This document shows, one piece after another, positions 1 through 4,454 of a stretch of 5,316 nt of DNA. Numbering within the stretch: position 1 is the stretch's first letter; every line of letters starts with the position of its first letter. The position numbers were made by a program, and so were the translations under genes. The DNA comes from Actinomycetota bacterium (GTDB lineage Bacteria > Actinomycetota > Thermoleophilia > Solirubrobacterales > Thermoleophilaceae). Where the stretch lies: contig VAWV01000095.1 in NCBI GenBank assembly GCA_005883295.1, positions 1 to 5,316 on the forward strand. The letters run 5' to 3'. The notes below the pieces were generated by a model that was not told where the DNA came from, did not search any database, and worked only from the letters and a program-made list of their open reading frames with translations.

Positions 1-197
1 AACCAGTAGTTCACGGTGGTCGCGCTGACACCCAGTCGCGAGGCGAGCTCTGCGGCGGTTAGTCCGGACGCCACGAGCGCCGCGAAGTGCTCGGGCTGAA
101 TGGTGCCCTTTGGCGCATATTTGTCGCGATGCACGGCGACTAGCCCGTGCTTCTTCACCCAGTAGCCCACGGTGGAAGCGTCCCTGCCCACCAGCGC
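1..197 (-). other. Tandem helix-turn-helix region of a broken/partial DNA-binding protein
   Basis: In the same frame as the membrane protein, minus-strand codons 197 down to 1 read an incomplete HTH unit ('AALVGRDASTVGYWVKKHGL'), a linker ('VAVHRDKYAPKGTIQPEHF'), and a second complete HTH unit ('ASGLTAAELASRLGVSATTV' then NYW). The two recognition-helix ends (STVGYW and TTVNYW) lie 52 codons apart. The matching DNA, cagtagNNcacggtgg, recurs at 4-19 and 160-175. The first unit lacks its leading helix because the sequence switches to the inverted repeat at 198, so the true N-terminus of this protein is not here and the C-terminus is beyond base 1. Similar tandem-HTH N-termini in Thermoleophilia are, as I recall, often followed by an HNH-type nuclease domain. 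That part is outside the window and is inference only. Confidence 0.68.
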
Positions 198-659
198 CGC
201 GGCGCTCGTGGCGTCCGGACTAACCGCCGCAGAGCTCGCCTCGCGACTGGGTGTCAGCGCGACCACCGTCGCCGTCTTGAACAGGACGTCGGTGATCAGC
301 AGGATCACTCCCGTCATCGCCAACGCGAGGAACAGCAGTCCGACGATCATGAGTGTGCTGCCCAGCATCACGAGCTGGCGCTTCTGGTGGCGTCGGAACA
401 GGATCCGGTGATGTGCGCTCGGCGCAATCAGCAGGGCCACCGACACCGCGGCGCACAGCAGCGTGACGAAGTAGACGTACCGCTGGAACTTCGTCACGTG
501 CGCGAATCGCTGCGTGAACGGCACCGTCAGCAGGAACGCGAACATGATCTGGACCCCCGTGAGCGCCACCCTGAGCTCGTTGAGGAGCTCGATCAGCCGC
601 CGGTGCTCGAGCTCGCGCTCCTCCTCGCTCCGCGGCACGGGGCCGCCGCCCTCCTCCAT
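1..659 (-). CDS. DUF6328-type membrane protein, fused in frame to a tandem HTH protein (partial, runs off left edge)
   Basis: The frame opens at ATG 657-659, 10 nt after the glycosyltransferase stop, and stays open to base 1 (219 complete codons, no stop). Residues 1-130 look like a DUF6328 family protein: a charged N-terminus, then 'LNELRVALTGVQIMFAFLL' entering a first membrane segment (about 36-51), 'QRYVYFVTLL' in a second (about 61-80), the loop 'APSAHHRILFRRHQKRQLV', and a third (about 104-127) ending 'ITDVLFK'. A fourth segment would be expected next. Instead residues 131-154 are the antisense reading of a 72-bp inverted repeat ('TVVALTPSREASSAAV'), and from 155 on the protein is HTH sequence. 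The membrane protein therefore looks truncated and fused. An alternative start is GTG 636-638, about 11 nt downstream of GGAGGAGG; the ATG itself has a weak ribosome site. DUF6328 has no known biochemical role. The family assignment is from recognised sequence pattern and is fairly confident; whether the fusion is real is uncertain. Confidence 0.72.
   Translation of the reverse strand, partial: MEEGGGPVPRSEEERELEHRRLIELLNELRVALTGVQIMFAFLLTVPFTQRFAHVTKFQRYVYFVTLLCAAVSVALLIAPSAHHRILFRRHQKRQLVMLGSTLMIVGLLFLALAMTGVILLITDVLFKTATVVALTPSREASSAAVSPDATSAAALVGRDASTVGYWVKKHGLVAVHRDKYAPKGTIQPEHFAALVASGLTAAELASRLGVSATTVNYW
13..84 (+). repeat. Left arm of a 72-bp perfect inverted repeat
   Basis: Bases 13-84 are the exact reverse complement of 198-269, with no mismatch over 72 positions; identity stops abruptly at both ends (12/270 and 85/197 do not pair). 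On the minus strand this arm encodes the second HTH unit in its sensible frame, so it is probably the original copy. Confidence 0.95.
198..269 (-). repeat. Right arm of a 72-bp perfect inverted repeat
   Basis: Exact inverted copy of 13-84, separated from it by 113 bp. Read on the plus strand it encodes HTH residues ('ALVASGLTAAELASRLGV'). On the minus strand, where the surrounding frame runs, it gives a low-sense peptide joining the membrane protein to the HTH protein. It is probably the derived copy, since it interrupts both flanking coding regions. A transcript through the region could fold into a 72-bp stem with a 113-nt loop. Confidence 0.95.
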
Positions 660-669
660 CCCCAAGATG

Positions 670-1857
670 TTAAGCACGCCCCGTGCGCGCGGCGAACGCC
701 TCAACGGCCTCGGCCGCCCGCGCCGCTCCGTCGTTGCGCGCTGCCCAATCGCCCAGCTCCCCGGCCCGCTGCGCGTAGGCCGGATCCGCCAGCACACGCT
801 CCACCGCCAGCCGGATTCCCCGCGCGTTGACCAGCCTGCGCGGCAGCGACACGCCCACGCCCGCCCACGCCACCCGCGACGCGTTCTCCGCCATGTCCCC
901 GCCCGCGGGGCACGCGACCACCGGCACCCCGGCGGCGAGCGCCCGCACCACCGTCCCGTGCCCGGCATGGCAAACCACGACCGCGCAGCGCGGCATCGTC
1001 CGCGAGTACGACACCCAATCGACCAGCCGTGCGTTCGCCGGCACCCTCACCGGACCCGGCGGCGGCCGCCTGTTGGTCGTCGCCAGCACCCGCACCGGCA
1101 GCCGCGCCAGCCCCTCCAGCGCGGCGAGCAGCATCCGCTGCCTCGGATCCTGCGACGTGCTGGGCGCCACCAGCACTAGCGGCTCATCGCCCGGCGGCGA
1201 CTCGACCTCCCCGAATGGCTGCTCCCACATGAGCGGCCCCGTCACCTCCACCCACGGCTCCTCGGGCCGCGGATACTCGAGCTGCGGGAACGTCGCCACC
1301 AGCGCCAGCTCCCGCGACATCCCGTTGTGCACGTAATCCAGCGGCGGCAACCCCACCCGTGCGCGCGCACCGTTCAGCTGGTCGCGCCCCTGCCGCGCCC
1401 CGATGCGCACGATCGGATCGAGCAGCCGCCAGAACGCCCGCCCCGCCGCGGTTCGCGGCAGCCGCGCACCGATCGCGTACGCCGGGAACCCGGGGTGGGG
1501 AGTGGGGAGGACGTGCGGCACGAGCGTCGCCCACGGCCGCCCATCCATCTCGGCCGCGAGCGCGGCCGCCACGGTGAGGATGTCCGCAACGACCACGTCC
1601 GGGTCGAACGACCGGATCGCCGGCAGCGTGTCGCGCGCCCCGTGCACCGCCGCCTGGTACGGCTTCACCGCGCTCCCCGCCCTCGGAAACACCTCGTACT
1701 CGGGCGCGGGCGCGAATCGCATCCCCTCCCGCTCGATGTGCTCCCGCCACCTCACCCACGTTTCGAGGCACACCTCGTGCCCCCGGCGCACCAGCTCCCG
1801 CCCGAGCGCGATCGCGGGAAACGCGTGCCCGGCGTCGCCGAACGCCGCGAGCATCAC
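670..1857 (-). CDS. GT1/MGT-family glycosyltransferase
   Basis: A GT-B fold enzyme of the UDP-glycosyltransferase-like (macrolide glycosyltransferase) type, expected to move a sugar from a nucleotide-sugar to a small or lipid acceptor in the cytoplasm. It has 395 residues from GTG 1855-1857, a normal length for the family. ATG 1852-1854 is the next codon, and no strong ribosome site separates the two. The N-terminus 'VMLAAFGDAGHAFPAIALGR' is the family's acceptor-side loop, with His11 in the position of the usual catalytic base. The C-terminal donor site is at about 293-329: CHAGHGTV, ALAAGVPVVACP, then GDMAENASRV. Two departures are visible: the usual Asp-Gln pair that contacts the sugar reads Asp321-Met322, and the Glu common after the HxGxGT loop reads Arg305. 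It lies 38 bp downstream of the LLM oxidoreductase and 10 bp upstream of the DUF6328-type gene, in an apparent operon. The frame stays open about 130 codons further upstream, but that part is arginine/glycine-rich antisense-like sequence overlapping the oxidoreductase and is not coding. Donor and acceptor are unknown. Confidence 0.9.
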   Translation of the reverse strand: MMLAAFGDAGHAFPAIALGRELVRRGHEVCLETWVRWREHIEREGMRFAPAPEYEVFPRAGSAVKPYQAAVHGARDTLPAIRSFDPDVVVADILTVAAALAAEMDGRPWATLVPHVLPTPHPGFPAYAIGARLPRTAAGRAFWRLLDPIVRIGARQGRDQLNGARARVGLPPLDYVHNGMSRELALVATFPQLEYPRPEEPWVEVTGPLMWEQPFGEVESPPGDEPLVLVAPSTSQDPRQRMLLAALEGLARLPVRVLATTNRRPPPGPVRVPANARLVDWVSYSRTMPRCAVVVCHAGHGTVVRALAAGVPVVACPAGGDMAENASRVAWAGVGVSLPRRLVNARGIRLAVERVLADPAYAQRAGELGDWAARNDGAARAAEAVEAFAARTGRA

Positions 1858-1895
1858 CCGGCGCCGCGGCGCACCCGCTGTCCCGCCCGGCGCGC

Positions 1896-2933
1896 TCAGG
1901 CCAGCTCGGCCAGCTGCCGGATCATGCCGATCCGCTCGTCGACCGTCGGGGCCACGATCGTCGCGAGGATCGTCCCCACACCCGCGTCGCGGTACATCGC
2001 AAGCCGCTCGCGCACCCGCTCGGCCGGCCCGACCAGGCACACCGAGTCGATGAACTCCGCCGGCAGCGCCTCGGCCGCCTCCTGCTTCTTGCCCGACAGG
2101 TACAGGTCCTGCACCTCCGCGGCCGCCTCCTCGAACCCGTACCGGCGCATGATCGCGTTGTAGAAGTTCTTCTCCCTCGACCCCATCCCACCCACGTACA
2201 GCGCGAGGAACGGCCGCATCACGTCCCGCGCCGCGTCGATGTCGTCGCCGATGCACACGTTCACGGTCGGCGCGATCTCGAACGTGCCATCGTCGATGTC
2301 GCGCCCGGCGCGTGCCGCACCCTCTACCAGCGGCTTGCGGAGCTCCGCCACGTGCTCGGCCGCGAACAGGAACGGGATCCAGCCGTCCGCGATCTCGCCG
2401 GTCAGCGCCGTGTTCTTCGGACCGATCGCGGCGATGTAGATCGGTATCCGTTCCTGCACCGGGCCGATCATCAGCTTGAGCGCCTTCCCGGGGCCGTCGG
2501 GCAGCGGCAGCTTGTAGATCTCGCCGTCGTACTCGAGCCGCTCCCGCGCCAGCGCCTTGCGCAGGACCTCCACGTACTCGCGCGTCCGCTGCAGCTGGCG
2601 ACCGAACGGCTGGCCGTGCCAGCCCTCCGCCACCTGCGGACCGGACGGCCCGATCCCGAGGATCATCCGCCCGCCCGACAGCTCGTCGAGCGTCGCCGCG
2701 GTCATCGCGGTCATCGCCGGGGAGCGGGCCGGCATCTGGAAGATCGCCGAGCCGATCCTGATCCGCTCAGTCTGCGCGGCGATCCAGGCAAGCACCGTGG
2801 CCGCGTCGGACCCGTAGGCCTCCGCGGCCCAGACGGAGTCGAAACCAGCCGCCTCGGCCTCCTTGACCATCCGGAGCTGATCGGCGGCGGTGATCCCGAA
2901 TCCCCAGTACGCCAGGTTCAGGCCGAGCTTCAA
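1896..2933 (-). CDS. LLM-class F420-dependent oxidoreductase
   Basis: A bacterial luciferase-like (TIM-barrel) oxidoreductase of 345 residues that would use coenzyme F420 or a flavin for hydride transfer. The N-terminus 'KLGLNLAYWGFGITAADQL' is the first barrel strand. Typical family signatures follow: 'AAGFDSVWAAEAYGSDA' (about 28-44), the phosphate-binding stretch 'LSGGRMILGIGPSGPQV' continuing into EGWHG (about 85-106), and 'IYIAAIGPKNTALTGEIADG' (about 165-184). The SGPQV-EGWHG form is the one common in actinobacterial F420 enzymes. The start codon is TTG (2931-2933), supported by GAGAGGA with a suitable spacing and by the family N-terminus; no ATG or GTG fits. It is the first gene of the apparent leftward operon. 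Its substrate cannot be told: the family includes sugar-phosphate dehydrogenases, reductases and monooxygenases. Adjacency to a small-molecule glycosyltransferase hints at related chemistry. Family assignment is firm; cofactor is inferred. Confidence 0.93.
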   Translation of the reverse strand: MKLGLNLAYWGFGITAADQLRMVKEAEAAGFDSVWAAEAYGSDAATVLAWIAAQTERIRIGSAIFQMPARSPAMTAMTAATLDELSGGRMILGIGPSGPQVAEGWHGQPFGRQLQRTREYVEVLRKALARERLEYDGEIYKLPLPDGPGKALKLMIGPVQERIPIYIAAIGPKNTALTGEIADGWIPFLFAAEHVAELRKPLVEGAARAGRDIDDGTFEIAPTVNVCIGDDIDAARDVMRPFLALYVGGMGSREKNFYNAIMRRYGFEEAAAEVQDLYLSGKKQEAAEALPAEFIDSVCLVGPAERVRERLAMYRDAGVGTILATIVAPTVDERIGMIRQLAELA

Positions 2934-2934
2934 T

Positions 2935-2950
2935 GCAAGGTTCCTCTCAG
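2935..2950 (-). promoter_or_regulatory. Ribosome binding site that decides the TTG start of the oxidoreductase
   Basis: On the minus strand the sequence reads CTGAGAGGAACCTTGCA directly before TTG 2931-2933. GAGAGGA pairs with the 16S 3' end, and about 9 nt separate GAGG from the start. The preceding TTG in CCTTGCAT is followed by a stop in its own frame, so it cannot be the start. Confidence 0.65.
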
Positions 2951-2964
2951 CGGAAGGGGACGGC

Positions 2965-2994
2965 TTGAGTTCGTCGACGCCGGCCCGTTAGATT
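2965..2994 (+). promoter_or_regulatory. Candidate promoter (TTGAGT, 18 nt, TAGATT) for the 181-residue gene
   Basis: A TTGAGT hexamer at 2965-2970 and TAGATT at 2989-2994 lie 18 nt apart in the 108-bp divergent intergenic region. The predicted transcription start near 3001 would give a leader of about 41 nt before GTG 3042. TAGATT keeps four of six consensus positions. On the opposite strand the same area contains TTGCTT and TGCAAT with a similar spacing, a weaker candidate for the leftward operon. These are pattern matches only. Confidence 0.4.
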
Positions 2995-3041
2995 GCAGGT
3001 CCGGCCGGGCATCCTAAGCAACCAGGGGGCGTTGCCACGAC

Positions 3042-3587
3042 GTGAGACGGGAGCGGAAGCGAGCGGAGGACCTGAGAAGGGCGATCGACTGCCTTCCACG
3101 CCCCACCCGGGAGGCGATGCTCGCCGGCATCGACTCCGGCCCGATCATCGTGGGCGCCTACACCGACGGCTCCGGCGGCGTATGCCCGATGCTCGCGGCG
3201 CACCGTCGCGGCGGCCGCACCAGCCTGGCCAGCTTCGCTCGCGCCTGGGACCGCTACACCGAGGCCCAGAGCACGCGGCGCGCCACCCAGCGCGAGCTCC
3301 GCACGCTGGGCGCCATGCTCGAGGCCAGCCTCTGGTACGAGCCCGATCGCGGGGACCTCGACCGCGCCGTGGCCGAGCTCCGCGAGCGCGGCCTGGAGCG
3401 CCCGAAGCGCGACACCGGCGAGCGCGACCGCTCCCGCGAGCTGCGTCGCCGCCCCGGCTGGGCCTGGCTCCGCGTGTTCCGCCGGCTCGACGACTGGCAG
3501 GCCGCCCTCGCCCAGGCGGAGGAGCAGCAGGCCGATCAGAGCGCCGCACGCCTCGGCGTCGGCGAACGCACGCCCGAGCGCGTCTAA
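3042..3587 (+). CDS. Conserved hypothetical protein, 181 residues, highly charged
   Basis: Function unknown. The protein starts at GTG 3042 with 'RRERKRAEDLRRAIDCLP', followed by a helix 'TREAMLAGI' and the most distinctive stretch, 'IIVGAYTDGSGGVCPMLAAH' (about 35-54), then RRGGRT and 'FARAWDRYTEAQ'. 'TRRATQRELRTLGAMLEASL' (about 78-97) closes the conserved-looking core. The remainder (about 105-181) is Arg/Glu-rich and probably helical or disordered. No signal peptide, membrane segment or catalytic motif is evident. I associate the VGAYTD-GGVCPMLAAHRRGGRT pattern with small uncharacterised proteins of Thermoleophilia, which also supports the start. A purine-rich AGGGGG lies 12 nt before the GTG, a slightly long spacing. 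The gene stands alone, divergent from the oxidoreductase operon and convergent with the SDR gene 25 bp away. Basic character could mean nucleic-acid binding, but this is a guess. Confidence 0.82.
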   Translation: MRRERKRAEDLRRAIDCLPRPTREAMLAGIDSGPIIVGAYTDGSGGVCPMLAAHRRGGRTSLASFARAWDRYTEAQSTRRATQRELRTLGAMLEASLWYEPDRGDLDRAVAELRERGLERPKRDTGERDRSRELRRRPGWAWLRVFRRLDDWQAALAQAEEQQADQSAARLGVGERTPERV

Positions 3588-3610
3588 GAGCGCGGCCCTG
3601 GAGCCCGCTC
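3588..3610. terminator. Possible bidirectional hairpin between convergent genes
   Basis: GAGCG (3588-3592) can pair with CGCTC (3606-3610), with a one-base bulge and a further three pairs (3594-3596 with 3603-3605) around a 6-nt loop. It occupies almost the whole gap between the two convergent stop codons. There is no T-tract on either side, so intrinsic termination is doubtful. Confidence 0.3.
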
Positions 3611-3612
3611 CG

Positions 3613-4341
3613 CTACGCCCGCATCAGGTCGCCGGGCCGGACGAACTGGATCTCCGGCACGATGCACGCGGGTGACGTCCTGAGCAGGAAGCGAACGCCC
3701 TCGGCGATGTCATCCGGCTGGATCATGTCCTCCTTCGGCACCTGGTCCTCCACCCAGTCGGTCATCGGCGTGGCCACGAACGCCGGGCAGAACGCCGTCA
3801 CCTGGATCCCGTCCTTCCCGAGCTCGCCGTGGGCGGCCTGGCTCAGGCCGACCACGCCCGCCTTCGTAGCCGAGTAGGCCGCCAGCCAGCCCTGGCCGTG
3901 CTTGCCCGCGATCGAGGCCGTGTTCACGACCAGCGCCTTCCCATGCTCGGCACCCGCCTCCTTCAGCATCGGGATCGACTCCCGAAGGGTCAGGTAGACG
4001 GCGCGCAGGTTCACGTTGAGCTGCATGTCGAGCTTCTTCGTCTCGTGTTCGGCGATCTCGCCCCCGATCCCGACGCCGGCGTTGTTGATCAGGACATCCA
4101 TGCGTCCCCACCGGTCCCGGTGGCGGGCGACGAGGGCCGCGACCTCCTCCTCCTTGGCCATGTTGGCGGGGACCGCCTCGACCTCGAGCCCCTCGTCGCG
4201 GAGCTCCTTCACGGCCGCCTCCAGCTTCTCCGGCCGCCGCGCCGAGACGGTCAGCGAGTACCCCTCCTGCCCCAGTGCGCGCGCGATCGCGAGCCCGATC
4301 CCGCTCGAACCGCCGGTCACGAGTGCTGCGCGCTCTGCCAT
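3613..4341 (-). CDS. Classical short-chain dehydrogenase/reductase (SDR)
   Basis: A 242-residue cytosolic NAD(P)-dependent oxidoreductase with a Rossmann fold. The glycine-rich cofactor loop is TGGSSGIG (9-16), the structural motif NNAG is at 86-89, Asn111 follows in 'MQLNVNLRAVYL', and the catalytic Ser143 (NTASIAG), Tyr156 and Lys160 (YSATK) are all present, so it should be active. Arg35-Arg36 after the second strand suggest NADP(H). The loop that normally reads xD(V/L) after strand three reads AN-Met (59-61), so the usual adenine-contacting Asp is Asn here. 'CPAFVATPMTDWV' (185-197) replaces the usual PG-V-TPM. The ATG is preceded by a strong GAGGAGGA site at good spacing. The C-terminus is slightly short but complete, ending LMRA. 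The gene is convergent with the 181-residue gene and divergent from the lipoprotein gene, so it is probably monocistronic. Substrate unknown; fatty-acid/3-ketoacyl or alcohol/ketone reduction are possibilities. Confidence 0.93.
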   Translation of the reverse strand: MAERAALVTGGSSGIGLAIARALGQEGYSLTVSARRPEKLEAAVKELRDEGLEVEAVPANMAKEEEVAALVARHRDRWGRMDVLINNAGVGIGGEIAEHETKKLDMQLNVNLRAVYLTLRESIPMLKEAGAEHGKALVVNTASIAGKHGQGWLAAYSATKAGVVGLSQAAHGELGKDGIQVTAFCPAFVATPMTDWVEDQVPKEDMIQPDDIAEGVRFLLRTSPACIVPEIQFVRPGDLMRA

Positions 4342-4383
4342 GTGGGTCCTCCTCGATCAGGGTGTGGTGGGCGATGCCGCGAG

Positions 4384-4397
4384 CGGGTTTCTACCCG
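4384..4397. promoter_or_regulatory. Small inverted repeat CGGGT-TTCT-ACCCG in the divergent region, possible operator
   Basis: A 5-bp perfect inverted repeat around TTCT lies about 42 bp upstream of the SDR start and about 57 bp upstream of the lipoprotein start. The placement would suit a shared regulator site, but a repeat this short in GC-rich DNA can arise by chance. Confidence 0.2.
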
Positions 4398-4442
4398 AGC
4401 GCGGGCCGCGGCGGTAGTGCCGCCTGCTCGCGTGCGCGGCCG

Positions 4443-4448
4443 TACGCT
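4443..4448 (+). promoter_or_regulatory. -10 element (TACGCT) for probable leaderless transcription of the lipoprotein gene
   Basis: TACGCT fits the actinobacterial TANNNT -10 pattern and ends exactly 6 nt before GTG 4455. Transcription would therefore begin at or next to the start codon, and no ribosome binding site is seen upstream of that GTG. No clear -35 hexamer is visible. Confidence 0.45.
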
Positions 4449-4454
4449 TCGATC

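Noticed and set aside
1..270. Inverted repeats as the ends of an insertion sequence or an invertible switch
   Set aside because: No transposase or recombinase is in the window, there are no flanking direct repeats, and the 113-bp interior is HTH coding sequence. Recombination between the arms would only flip that segment and break the HTH frame.
172..411. Plus-strand open frame containing an HTH-like peptide
   Set aside because: The HTH residues come only from the right arm of the inverted repeat. The frame leaves HTH sequence at 270 and continues as antisense of the membrane protein gene.
147..1179. Long plus-strand open frames (147-830, 514-1179) opposite the membrane protein and glycosyltransferase genes
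   Set aside because: They are Arg/Ser/Pro-rich with no recognisable motif, and are explained by high GC opposite genes with clear families.
1327..3017. Plus-strand open frames opposite the glycosyltransferase and oxidoreductase (1327-2163, 2352-3017)
   Set aside because: Antisense shadows; the minus strand encodes well-conserved enzymes across the same bases.
3588..3612. Classical Rho-independent terminator between the convergent genes
   Set aside because: A hairpin is possible, but there is no T-run on either strand, so it is listed only as a weak candidate.
2993..3877. 294-codon plus-strand frame overlapping the 181-residue gene and the 3' end of the SDR
   Set aside because: It crosses two supported genes, is Arg/Pro-rich, and shows no domain; the 3042-3587 frame gives a coherent protein.
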